Positions 1 through 8,353 are shown, counted from the first letter of the stretch. The stretch: 14,219 nt of DNA from Liolophura sinensis (GCF_032854445.1 NC_088296.1:26905448-26919666), one strand, 5' to 3'. Made by a program: numbers and translations. Notes: generated by a model not told the origin, from the sequence alone.

Positions 1-207
1 CTAGTATTCAGACAGACCTACGGACAGACAGATCTACTGAATGGGAATCAGGTAGGTGGTCAGAGAGACAGGCAAGAATTCAGAGGGAGGGAAAGGCTAA
101 CGGAGATTCAGAGAAATGGTCAGACAGAAAGATAGGGATTCAGGCAACCTGACAGACAGACAGACGGATACGGGTTCAGGCAGACTTAAAGATTCAGACA
201 GATACCA
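1..207. repeat. Degenerate CAGA-type simple repeat
   Basis: The stretch is built from imperfect copies of CAGACAGA and ATTCAGACAGA separated by G- and A-rich variants. The register drifts and there is no constant spacer. This is a decayed tetranucleotide microsatellite or minisatellite, cut by the window edge on the left. I see no gene in it. Confidence 0.8.
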
Positions 208-696
208 AATAACTGTTCTAAGCGGCCGGTGTCTGTCGCGACCGAACGATTTTCACTGTTAAATGATCTGTTTTATGCGTGCACCTGTCCGATGTGCCCA
301 GCGATAAGTCCAATATCAACCTCTTTGACGCAAAGGAATATTTGGATGTTAAAATAACATGTAATTTCACTGTCGAATTAAAATGAAAAAGGATATGGAA
401 GAGTTAGTAACTGGCTTTGTATATACATATATGTAAATTAAAGGATGAACAAAATGTGTTTCGATCAACCCTTGAAATATCGAATGAGATCTCAATCTCA
501 CAGTACCCGTCCCTTGATCAGTCAATGGAATAGCACATTTGAATCTATGTACTTCAGCCAAATTCAGCAGTGGTTTTCCGTCCTGGGTTTTCATTTTCTT
601 TTTCACTTCATCGACCGATAAATATGATTACTGTCGTCTTGGAGTACAATACCATCCACGTTGTGTTCAGCCTTAACAGCATGGTAAATAAAGGAC
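208..696. other. Unassigned left flank of the LTR element, with a possible broken coding fragment on the minus strand
   Basis: No recognised gene, RNA or repeat. On the minus strand one frame is open from the insertion site at 700 to a TGA at 603-605. A second minus frame, one base offset, is open from 606 down to 369 and contains the stretch NLAEVHRFKCAIPL. Both are compositionally unremarkable. They could be a decayed coding remnant split by a one-base indel, or chance. I recognise no family. Confidence 0.3.
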
Positions 697-700
697 CAGT
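697..700. repeat. Target-site duplication, left copy (CAGT)
   Basis: CAGT directly precedes the TGTTA end of the left LTR and is repeated directly after the TAACA end of the right LTR at 6084-6087. A 4-bp duplication fits integrase-mediated insertion (4-6 bp is usual). It shows that the two LTRs belong to one integration event. Confidence 0.75.
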
Positions 701-1700
701 TGTTACGGTATTGAAAACAGCAACAGAAAACAGGCTCAGTGACTCAATATTACAATGTAAACAATGCTTTATATATAAAATGAGACGTACAGTTTTACAG
801 ACAGTTTAACAACAACAACATAAAAAACATACACATCAGTATTACCGGTCTTTAAAAGTTTCCAGTTCACCTTTGCATCCCAAGGAACGTATTCCAGGAG
901 ATCCAATGTAAAGACCATGGGATAAACACACAATTCACACAAGTCACAAATTGTCCCAGTCAGGTACTTCGCTAGGTTAACGAACGCGAACACAGTACAC
1001 AGGTTACACAGAACTGGAACAGTCAAGCCTTTGAATGACGTCACACCCACAGAGCACAACACAGGGTAAATACAGGCATGGAGGTATAATCCACTTTAGA
1101 ACGGTAACAGCTCCCTCAGAAACTCACAAACGAGCCGTTCCGAGACGTAGAGTAATGTCACCTTGTGGCAGAACGAACGTCCTTTACAAAACTGAAAACT
1201 TCCGTTTAGAGTCCGTGACGACCTTGTCGGTCAGGTGAGGTCAGCGTGTTAAACAAATTACACAGTCAACACTGTATAATCATAATAAAGATCCGAACAC
1301 CAATAAACGTGACTTCCGCAGAAATTCACATAAACCAGACATCAGTACTACTGTGGTACACAAACGGTGCCGGTATAAAAATCTGTCGTCCCAAACGAAA
1401 CTGGCATCACCAGCTCATATCAATATAATGGACTCTATACGAGAGCGTCGCACACTCTCCTGGCTCCCAGTGGATGCAGCAAAAATACCTCCTCTCTGCA
1501 CAGAAAACACGGCTTATATACGTTCCAGGTGGATTCAACTATTCTTAAACACAGAATTAACAGCCAATGAAATAAACGAAGCATTGAACAAGGTGCTTTC
1601 GATCAGGTCCGCGTTGTACACATATAACAGGGCCTGTTATGCTTTCACAAAGGTCCGCAGACTAACAGTACATGAAAACGTTAAATAGTCATACATAACA
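701..1700 (-). repeat. 3' LTR of the gypsy element, full length (1000 bp)
   Basis: Bounded on the plus strand by TGTTA at 701 and TAACA ending at 1700, a perfect 5-bp terminal inverted repeat of the TG..CA type. Positions 701-986 and 1593-1700 match the other LTR nearly base for base. Positions 987-1592 have no counterpart there. Read on the minus strand, the unmatched middle contains a TATATAAG box. A second TATATAAAG-like motif near 768-776 is kept in both LTRs. I see no AATAAA on the minus strand of the LTR. Confidence 0.9.
1513..1520 (-). promoter_or_regulatory. TATA box candidate of the LTR promoter
   Basis: The minus strand reads TATATAAG here, about 180 bases into the LTR as transcribed, with GC-richer sequence downstream; this is a plausible U3 promoter position. 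It lies in the 606-bp block missing from the 5' LTR, so the copy that would drive the element has lost it. The assignment rests on motif and position only. Confidence 0.5.
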
Positions 1701-1711
1701 CCCCCACCCTT
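1701..1711 (-). promoter_or_regulatory. Polypurine tract (plus-strand DNA primer site)
   Basis: The minus strand reads AAGGGTGGGGG immediately before the TGTTATG start of the 3' LTR. A purine run touching the 3' LTR is the expected second-strand primer. It lies about 100 bp past the pol stop and supports minus orientation. Confidence 0.8.
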
Positions 1712-1814
1712 CAGGGAAAGAAAGTTTTGCATAAAACTTTCTTTAACATATTCATAATCAATAATAATAATAACGTTTACCACAGTCTTTAAAAACAAAG
1801 CTGCAGAAAACCAA

Positions 1815-2430
1815 CTAGACACGTGACAAACAATCAGCAATCACATTATCTTTCCCTTTTATGTGTCTAATGTGTAGATTAAATTCTTGCAAAAGCAAAC
1901 TCCACCGTAACAATCTTCGGTTTTTACCTTTTAGTTTGTGCAAGAAGGTCAAGGGATTGTGATCTGTATACACAACAATGGGGTAACTTGACGAAGTCAC
2001 CTATACTCAAATGCTGTAATGCTAGAATCAAGGACAGACACTCCTTTCTATTGTCGAATAATTTCTCTGGCACTTGTCAAATTTGCGAGAGAAAAAACAT
2101 ACAGGGTGATCAACGTGATCTGTTTCATTTTCTTGTAACAAAACTGCCCCAGCAGATATATCACTAGCATCAACAGCTAGCTTAGATGGTAAATTAAAAT
2201 CAGGTGCTACAAGTATGGGGCCGCTGCTTAGCATGGCCTTTAATCTATCAAAAGATCTCTGACACTCAATGGACCACAAGCATTTAGCACCTTTCTTTAA
2301 CAGCTGAGTTAGTGGCTCACTAACAAATGAAAAGTTCCCACAGAACTTACGATAATAACCTGCCATGCCAAAAAACGGCTTTAATTCTCTCTTACAACTT
2401 GGCACTGGAAAACAAGAGATAGCGACTCCA
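1815..2430 (-). pseudogene. pol: pol 3' part: RT C-terminal remnant and RNase H
   Basis: This encodes the end of the gypsy polymerase. The first recognisable motif, near 2360, is GMAGYYRKF, the conserved post-palm segment that links RT to RNase H. RNase H follows: VDASD (acidic residues at 2169-2171 and 2160-2162), YSTIE near 2050, YTDHNPL (Asp at 1962-1964) and the typical end IADCLSR. The reading frame ends in TAG at 1815-1817. Two lesions of opposite sign near 2045 and 2003 leave a 40-bp out-of-frame stretch containing stops, after which the original frame resumes. Everything N-terminal of GMAGYY is absent: no fingers, no palm and no YxDD-type motif occur between the integrase end and 2405. 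The missing part would be roughly 200 residues in related elements. The RNase H may have folded once; the polymerase could not. Confidence 0.85.
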
Positions 2431-3465
2431 CTAGGGTGTTACAACATTGAGATCAGTGCTATCTTTGTCTACATATGGCTTTAACATGTTAATGTGACAA
2501 AGTTGTCTAGATTTGCGCCGATCAGGAGTGAAAATAATATAATTAAGATCACTTAGCCTCTTGTCTACTACATAAGGTCCAAATAACGAGCTTCAGTGGC
2601 TTACACTAACTGGAAGTAAGGCCAATACCTTCTGACCAACTTCAAATCTGCGTCTTACTGTCTCTTTGTCATACTTAGTTTTCATACTCTTCTGAGAAGC
2701 TGTAAGATTCTCTCTGGCTAACTCACATACTCTGTTGAGCTTAGTACGAAAACTTGACACATACTGTAATAGGTTAACATTGTCACTATCACCAGACACA
2801 AACTTTTCCTTGAACAACTGTAGTGGACCACGCACAGTATGGCCAAACACAAGCTCAAATGGACTAAATCCAAGTGACTCTTGTACAGACTCTCTTACAG
2901 CAAACATTAACACAGGTACACCCTCGTCCCAATCTTTCCCTGTCTCAAAGCAGTAAGTTCTTATCATGCTTTTCAGTGTCTGATGGAATCTCTCTAGTGC
3001 TCCTTGACTTTGTGGGTGATAAGCTGAGGACTTATACTGGCTAATACCTAGCTCATGCATAACTTGTTGGAACACACCAGACATGAAATTTGAACCCTGG
3101 TCTGACTGTACTGACTTAGGCAGACCAAACATGGTGAAGAACTTAACTAAAGCCTTAATTACAGTCTTGGCAGTAATATTCCTTAGTGGAATTGCCTCAG
3201 GGAAACGAGTTGAAGTACACATTATAGTTAACATATACTGATTTCCAGACTTTGTCTTAGGTAGCGGACCAACACAATCTACTAAGATTCTACTGAATGG
3301 CTCACCAATTGCAGGAATAGGCCTCAAGGCTGCCTTGGGGATTGTCTGGTTAGGTTTCCCCACTAACTGACATGCATGACAAGACCTGCAAAATTCAGTA
3401 ACATCTTTCCTTATTCCTGGCCAATAAAAATGACTGAGAATCTTATGATAGGTCCTTACTAACAC
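2431..3465 (-). pseudogene. pol: Integrase core and GPY/F C-terminus of the gypsy element
   Basis: DDE integrase, which inserts the cDNA into host DNA. The frame begins just after the first half of the zinc domain and shows YHKILSHFYWPG, then CRSCHAC (3370-3390), completing the HHCC domain. The catalytic triad is Asp 3277-3279 (ILVDCVGPL), Asp 3100-3102 (SDQGSNF) and Glu 2992-2994 (GALERFHQ). The last two are separated by 35 residues, the canonical spacing. Past an in-frame TGA at 2593-2595 the same frame resumes with GPYVVDKR (2572-2580 is GPY) and HINMLKPY, a clear GPY/F module as in Ty3/gypsy integrases. The frame ends in TAG at 2431-2433, where an extra C in a short C run shifts it relative to the RNase H frame. 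The upstream join to the zinc-domain half is broken by one extra base near 3454-3455. Confidence 0.9.
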
Positions 3466-4312
3466 CTAAATGACCTGCTAACGGCGTTTCATGCGCTATG
3501 GTCAGTATGTCTTTACGATAAGACTTGGGCACAACTACCTGATGCTTAACTGCCCATTCATCCTCCAACGAAACATCGGGAGGCCTCCACTGCCGCATCA
3601 ATATGCCAGACTTGACATAGTAGTAGCATGGGTCAGGTAAAGATTCACCATCTTTAGCTGCATCATTAAACAAGCAAGAAATACTTGGATCATTGTGTTG
3701 TTCAGCAATCAACTCAGTCCTACAAAATGGCTGATCACCACTAACAGAATTAGTATCTACTTCCTGCTGGCTGTCTAATTTGGAAGAATCTCCATCCAAC
3801 ATGTTGTTGAGAAAAGTCTCGCTCAAATCAACAGTACTACCCTGGTCTGTACTGACTTTTCTAGACATAGCTCTTGTAACAACACAGGACGGATATAAAC
3901 CCGCTATCTCGCTTTCAACTGGCTCTGTGACTGAATTCAGAGAAGGCTTATCAACCATTAAGGGATCAACAGTAACTTTATCATGTGCTAAGTCATTTCC
4001 CAACAACAAATGAATACCCTCAAAAGGTAATGAAGGCTTAATGCCTACCCTGACAGGTCCAGATATCAAATCTGATGACAAATAAATATCATGAAGGGGA
4101 ACACTGACAAAGTCACTAGACTCTACACCCGTAATAAGGGCACGAACCCCAGAGTATGACTCTTCAGAAAAGGGCAGAGTATTCATCAACAACAGAGACT
4201 GAGATGCCCCAGTATCCCTTAATATCTTTATAGGGGTAGCACAAGGCATGTCGCTTCTGCTGATGTAACTTCCGGCAATGTTTTGTGCATTGTAACACAA
4301 AGACCTGTGGGC
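3443..4312 (-). pseudogene. pol: Aspartic protease and integrase zinc-domain N-terminal half
   Basis: The frame is open on the minus strand after a TAA at 4313-4315. It carries the retropepsin active site LRDTGASQS (DTGA at 4205-4216) and, about 70 residues later, LLLGNDLA, the second conserved retroviral-type protease motif. A linker of about 120 residues follows without recognised domains. Then come MRQWRPP and HETPLAGHLG, the two His residues (3491-3493, 3470-3472) of the integrase HHCC zinc domain. The frame then stops at 3443-3445 because of a one-base insertion, and the domain continues in the next frame. Protease leading straight into integrase, with no RT between them, is the key evidence for the unusual pol order. 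The frame is -1 relative to gag, as is common in gypsy elements, but I found no convincing slippery heptamer in 4230-4312. Confidence 0.85.
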
Positions 4313-5559
4313 TTAGACTCATTCTGAGCTTCCCGTCTCCTTTTCAACTTGTAACATTCACTCATCACGTGACCTACCCGCTTGCAAAAATTACAAGTGA
4401 CCCTATTTCGAGGACTACCATTCCAATCTGAAGTACGTGAACCATGAGCTGTAGAAACACTGGAGCCTGGTGTAGAACTCTTCTATGTAGAGCTACCTCT
4501 ACCTGTTGCATGTGACTGGGTATTTCTACGTGTAAATGAATTAAATGGCTTACCCGTGTATGTAACCTTATGTGTCAAGGAATAATCATCAGCTAAACTG
4601 GCTGCCTCTTCAAGTGTACTCGCCTTCTGCTCATCAATGAACACCTTTACATCACTATGAATACAACGCTTGAACTCTTCTACCAGCAGAAGCTGACGCA
4701 AACTTTCAAAATCCTTGCCTATTTTCTTGGCTATACACCAGCAATCAAACAACCGCTCCTTAGCTTGACCAAACTCAACGTATGTCTGATCTCTACCTTT
4801 TTCACAGTTACGAAATTTCTGGCGGTAAGCTTCAGGCACCAATTCATAACCCTTCAAAATTACCTCTTTCACATAGTCATAATTGGAAGCATTCTCTACA
4901 CTTAACTGAGTGTAAATTTCCCTGGCCTTTCCAAATAGCACACTCTGTAATAACATAGTCCAGAACTCTTTAGGCCACTTCAAGCTATTTGCAATTTTCT
5001 CAAAATGCAGAAAATATTTATCCACCTCTTTTTCCTGAAAGGATTGAACTAACCGAATGTATTTGGTCACATCAAATCCGGAATCCTGTCTACCGGAAGG
5101 ACCCGGTTTCTCATCTCTCTCTAACTCTAACTTTTTCATTTGGAACTCCAATTCTCTTTCCCTCTCTCTTTCTTGCCTCTCTCTCTCCTCTCTCTGCACT
5201 TACCTCTCTCTTTCCTCTCTCTGCATTTTCAACTTTTCTAACTGTATCTCATGTTCCCTCTCTTTCTCTTTCTCTCTTTCCTCTTTCTCCAATCTCAACT
5301 TTTCTAACTCAAACTGCTTAAACTTAAGCTCGGCATCAGACTGACCCTCGAACTCATAATCATATAATGCAGAACTATCAAATTTACCTATCTCCACTAA
5401 ATTTTTCAACAAAGTATACTGCATATCTCTTTTCCTCCATGAAGACTTTACGGACAAACCTAAAAATGTCCCTAACTTAACCAAGTCTTCCTTCTTTAAA
5501 CTCTCAAAAACATCCTGATCGGGCGCATTAACAAACTGTTTAGGATCAAAATCTCCCAT
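4228..5559 (-). pseudogene. gag: gag: coiled charged N-terminus, SCAN-like capsid, CCHC knuckle
   Basis: Structural protein of the virus-like particle. The start is ATG at 5557-5559, about 105 bp after the primer site. Residues 1-75 are soluble. A strongly charged Glu/Arg/Lys segment follows, probably a coiled coil (TC-rich on the plus strand, about 5115-5300). The capsid-like part includes KYFLHFEKIA, LVPEAYRQKFR and LADDYSLTHK, which resembles the capsid C-terminal domain from which the SCAN domain derives. After the capsid a nucleocapsid CCHC knuckle, CNFCKRVGHVMSEC (C-x2-C-x4-H-x4-C, first Cys at 4393-4395), precedes the overlap with pol. One frame runs through the whole region to TAA at 4228-4230, but it is interrupted by TAA at 5200-5202 and TAG at 4483-4485. 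The first stop lies in a 27-bp tandem duplication. Family assignment is by pattern; SCAN resemblance is from memory. Confidence 0.85.
5173..5226 (-). repeat. 27-bp tandem duplication inside gag
   Basis: Two adjacent nine-codon units (5200-5226 and 5173-5199) encode near-identical QREERER stretches. They differ at three bases, one being the final codon: TAA in the first unit and CAA in the second. The repeat lies in the charged coiled-coil segment, so it is probably replication slippage in purine-rich DNA. Confidence 0.8.
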
Positions 5560-5664
5560 TGTAAATATTTAGCCACTAAATCATTCACCGTTAAAATTAA
5601 GCAATCGCTTCTCACATATGTTTAACTTCAAATATCCGGTGCAAAACAAAAGGGAAACAATCAG

Positions 5665-5682
5665 TTCCCGCACAAGCCCCCA
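5665..5682 (-). promoter_or_regulatory. Primer binding site, tRNA-Pro type
   Basis: Five bases inside the 5' LTR the minus strand reads TGGGGGCTTGTGCGGGAA. It matches 15 of 18 positions of the tRNA-Pro primer site TGGGGGCTCGTCCGGGAT familiar from other LTR elements. The leading TGG pairs with the universal tRNA CCA end. Position and sequence fix the 5' end of the element at the right side of the window. Confidence 0.8.
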
Positions 5683-5687
5683 ATTTC

Positions 5688-6083
5688 CGTTACGGTATTG
5701 AAAACAGCAACAGAAAACAGGCTCAGTGACTCAATATTACAATGTAAACAATGCTTTATATATAAAATGAGACGTACAGTTTTACAGACAGCTCAACAAT
5801 AACAACATAAAAAAAACATACACATCAGTATTACCGGTCTTTAAAAGTTTCCAGTTCACCTTTGCATCCCAAGGAACGTATTCCAGGAGATCCAATGTAA
5901 AGACCATGGGATAAACACACAATTCACACAAGTCACAAATTGTCCCAGTCAGGTACTTCGCTAGGTTAACGAACGGTGCTTTCGATCAGGTCCGCGTTGT
6001 ACACATATAACAGGGCCTGTTATGCTTTCACAAAGATCCGCAGACTAACAGTACATGAAAACGTTAAATAGTCATACATAACA
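5688..6083 (-). repeat. 5' LTR of the gypsy element, internally shortened (396 bp)
   Basis: Matches 701-986 and 1593-1700 of the other LTR with five transitions and a two-base change in an A run. The two parts join directly at about 5974, where the other LTR has 606 extra bases. The junction shows one base of shared sequence and no duplication, so a deletion here is likelier than an insertion in the 3' LTR. The outermost base at 5688 is C where the intact end has T. The TATATAAG box of the long LTR is missing, so its promoter is probably damaged. Confidence 0.88.
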
Positions 6084-6087
6084 CAGT
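6084..6087. repeat. Target-site duplication, right copy (CAGT)
   Basis: CAGT directly follows the TAACA end of the right LTR and matches 697-700. Confidence 0.75.
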
Positions 6088-6430
6088 GAAAAAGAAAGCA
6101 TGAATGAAGGAAGAATGATTAAGTTGTGGAGTTTATTTTTTCCTTTAGGGTTTTATACCGTACTAAAGAATTTTTCAGGGGGGGGGGGGGGGGGGAATTA
6201 TCAGCCCTTGGCATAGCTGTCACCATTTTTCGCTGCTCAGAGAAAATTTGACTAAATTTCAGGTTTCGGTCTCTTTAAATCTGGCTATGTCTCATGTACC
6301 GGTGTGTATATGTGATAAATAAGTTGTGTACATAGTTAGTTGTTGGGAAAACTTTGTATTTGTTCTGGATTTGACTGTTTCTGTTGGTTGTTTACGTTGT
6401 TGTAATGTGCACACCTGTTGTTCAAAGGGC
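6088..6430. other. Right flank of the LTR element; no gene recognised
   Basis: AT-rich sequence with a long G run at 6178-6195. It may include the 5' untranslated or degenerate N-terminal part of the following I-type element, but no protein motif can be read and no 5' boundary can be placed. Confidence 0.3.
6178..6195 (+). repeat. Homopolymer run of 18 G
   Basis: Eighteen consecutive G in otherwise AT-rich DNA. It has potential to form a G-quadruplex, and its length in an assembly is unreliable. Confidence 0.95.
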
Positions 6431-6484
6431 CTGGCCCGGCCTGATCCGAACTTCGGCTTCTACTAGCTAAGTTAAGTTTAGATT

Positions 6485-7125
6485 GATCGATGGTTTGAGG
6501 TATTTGACGTAAAGTCTTATATCCCACCCGTTATGCGCTGCTTCGGGTGCCAACGCCTCAATAATATAACTTTTAAATGCTGAGGTAAATTAAGACGCCC
6601 TCGTTGTTGTGAGGGACATAACTATGAATCATGTCCAAATAAAGAGTCGCAGAAATGTGGCCATTGTGGGGGCGGTCCGTTGCAGAAAGAAGCAAACAGG
6701 GCGCAGTATATTAAGGTTACGGAAAAAGTGTCATTTGCTGAAGCATTAAAAAGCATTCGAGAGTCCAATGTACCTCCCGAACCCTTACACTTTTCTCAGG
6801 ATCAGGATTTGTAAATTCAGATTTCCTTTCCCAAACTACCCAGCCTTCCCAACCACCCCGACCTCCATATGTAGCTACTGGAGTTAGCGGTCGTGTGATG
6901 AATTCCGCAGCAGTTCAAACTGAGGCTGATGTAGCTGTTCAGACAGATGCTGTTCCGCCAGTATGTATGTCCAGTGTTGTTGTCTGGTTTACAGAGGTTC
7001 TCTTCCACTGTGTTAAGATTCCGAAGGGCACTAAAGTCATTGAGTTTATCACGGAGTCAGCCAAGCGCCACCTGGGGAGTGATGTTGTTGCCCCCACTGA
7101 TTTGTTGGCTTTCGTAAAACACTGA
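6485..7125 (+). pseudogene. ORF1 (gag-like RNA-binding protein) of the I-type element, C-terminal part
   Basis: The ORF1 protein coats the element RNA. From 6509 one frame reads KSYIPPVMRCFGCQR and continues through Cys-rich motifs of the knuckle array: RCFGCQRL..FKC, CCEGHNYESC and KCGHCGG. It then reaches YIKVTEKVSFAEALK, a segment typical of I-type ORF1 just after the knuckles. An in-frame TGA lies at 6581-6583, directly after the last Cys of the first knuckle. The frame ends in TAA at 6812-6814, but the +2 frame takes over near 6808 and runs to TGA at 7123-7125 through a Pro-rich stretch and two AVQTD-like motifs (TEADVAVQTD). This indicates a frameshift rather than a true end. Upstream of 6509 a different frame holds further stops, so the N-terminal half is lost or unreadable. 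The stop lies 68 bp before ORF2. Confidence 0.75.
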
Positions 7126-7193
7126 GCTTCTAACTGTAAATAATGGATCACTCATATGTGTCTCAATCTCGCTCTGTATTCATTACTTTATAA

Positions 7194-7791
7194 ATGGCCA
7201 TCTCAATATTTCATCAAAATATCCAGTCCCTTTGTGTGCATGGCCAGGAATTTAAGTTATATATGACTAATCTGAAGGTTCTTCCTCATGTTGTTTGTAT
7301 ACAAGAGACATTTTTGAAACCACACTTTAAGTTCACACTTCCAGGTTATTCAGTGAATAGAGCTGACCGGGAATCAGCCTGCAGGGGTGGACTTGCCGTG
7401 TTCATTAAAGATGACATTTCGTTTACTGAGGTTGGGTGTCAGTGATATCAGTTATCCCAATCACCTTGTAAACCTATCTGCATATTTAATCTATACAACC
7501 CTTGCAACAAGCTAAGTATAGCGGATCTGAATTCGCTTATTACATCTCTGACTGGGTCATTCGTCATTTGTGGGGACATCAACTCCCATCACATGCTTTG
7601 GGGTGGCTCTCATAGCGATGCAAATGGCAAAGTCCTGTACGACTATATGAATGGTAATAATCCGCACTGGGAAGTTGTCAGCTATAGACCTCACTTTGTG
7701 TTCTAGTGATTTGGCTGCTGCATCCTAGTGGTCGGTAGATCAACAGTCATCATGCGGAAGTGATCATTTCCCGGTTACGGCTACTTTTTGA
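7194..7791 (+). pseudogene. ORF2 N-terminus: apurinic/apyrimidinic-type endonuclease
   Basis: This domain nicks the target DNA to prime reverse transcription. The ATG at 7194 opens MAISIFHQNIQSL, with the Asn of the first active-site motif. CIQETFL carries the catalytic Glu, and RGGLAVFIKDDI follows. After an in-frame TGA at 7443-7445 the frame continues with IFNLYNPC and ICGDINSHHMLWG (Asp and Asn of the active site). Near 7665 the frame changes and about 15-20 residues appear to be missing. The next frame gives AIDLTLCSSDLA and CGSDHFPV, where the His codon 7765-7767 is the last catalytic residue. Stops at 7726-7728 and 7789-7791 interrupt it. All main motifs are present but spread over two frames, so this is inactive. 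Confidence 0.85.
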
Positions 7792-8343
7792 ATGGCTCCA
7801 TAGTCTAACCACCTTTGTAATCCTCCAAGATGGAAGGTGAACAGAGCTGAATGGTTTGCATATAGAGAACAATGTAAAGTTACAATAACTGATAGTTTGG
7901 TCAATGAAAATGTGGATATATTTCTGAATAATGTGACAAATGTGATTAATTCTGCTGTTACTAAATCCAATCCTCGTACATCAGTTAACCCTGCGAAAAA
8001 AATCCCTGTTCCGTGATGGAATGATGAATGCTCTGCTTCAGTCAAGGACAGAAAGCGGGCTAAGAACAGAGCGCAACGTAAAGGGTCCCTGATTGATATT
8101 GCGTGCTACAAAAGGTGTAAGGCAGTGGTTCAGCCAGTCATTAGGCGAGCTCAAAAAGATCACTGGCCAGATTACTGGTCAAACATTTCTAGAAATACCT
8201 CTGTTAACACTGTATGGTCGCACGTGAAAGCGATAAGCGGCCAAAAGAAATCTAAAAGCGTGTTTACTCTCACTCGGGATGATAACCAATATATCACCAA
8301 TGTTGAAAAATGTAACCTTTTGGCAGTTTCCACACGTATCTAG
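7792..8343 (+). pseudogene. ORF2 linker between endonuclease and reverse transcriptase
   Basis: One frame, in phase with the end of the endonuclease, encodes the basic linker. It has PPRWKVNRAEW, then VP-stop-WNDEC, where TGA at 8014-8016 replaces the first Trp of the PWWN-type motif usual at this place. KDRKRAKNRAQRK and RRAQKDHWPDYWSNI follow. It ends at TAG 8341-8343. The next readable RT sequence starts at about 8354 in another frame and lacks the expected fingers, so a deletion of several hundred bases probably lies at 8340-8354. Confidence 0.7.
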
Positions 8344-8353
8344 CTCAGACAGC

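Larger units (their letters stand above)
701..6083 (-). mobile_element. Defective Ty3/gypsy LTR retrotransposon with integrase upstream of RNase H (Gmr1-like order)
   Basis: A complete integration unit: LTRs at 701-1700 and 5688-6083, flanked by CAGT at 697-700 and 6084-6087, with a primer binding site (5665-5682) and polypurine tract (1701-1711) in the places expected for a minus-strand element. Internal order along the minus strand is gag, protease, integrase, RT remnant, RNase H. The integrase has a D-D-35-E core and a GPY-type C-terminus, as in Ty3/gypsy, but its position before RT/RNase H is that of Ty1/copia. From family knowledge this combination defines the Gmr1-like lineage. The LTRs differ by 5 substitutions over about 394 shared bases (about 1.3%), so the insertion is fairly young. 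The copy cannot be autonomous, because the RT palm is absent. Confidence 0.9.

Noticed and set aside
1-207. Regularly repeated units resembling a CRISPR array
   Set aside because: Units are short, drift in register and have no constant spacers; this is a simple-sequence repeat in an animal genome.
1815-4312. Two nested or fused elements explaining the pol order
   Set aside because: Only one LTR pair and one target duplication exist, and RNase H ends at the normal distance from the polypurine tract. The frame from the integrase linker continues into the RT remnant.
4230-4312. Programmed -1 frameshift signal between gag and pol
   Set aside because: The frames are in the -1 relation, but no X XXY YYZ heptamer in the gag phase was found; the A-rich GCACAAAACATT does not fit.
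4989-5344. Overlapping plus-strand Ser/Leu-rich open frames with apparent hydrophobic segments
   Set aside because: They are the complement of the purine-rich charged coiled-coil coding stretch of gag.
701-6083. Ty1/copia element, because integrase precedes RNase H
   Set aside because: The GPY/F integrase tail, gypsy-style DTGA/GNDLA protease and gypsy-style RT/RNase H motifs point to Ty3/gypsy; order alone does not decide.
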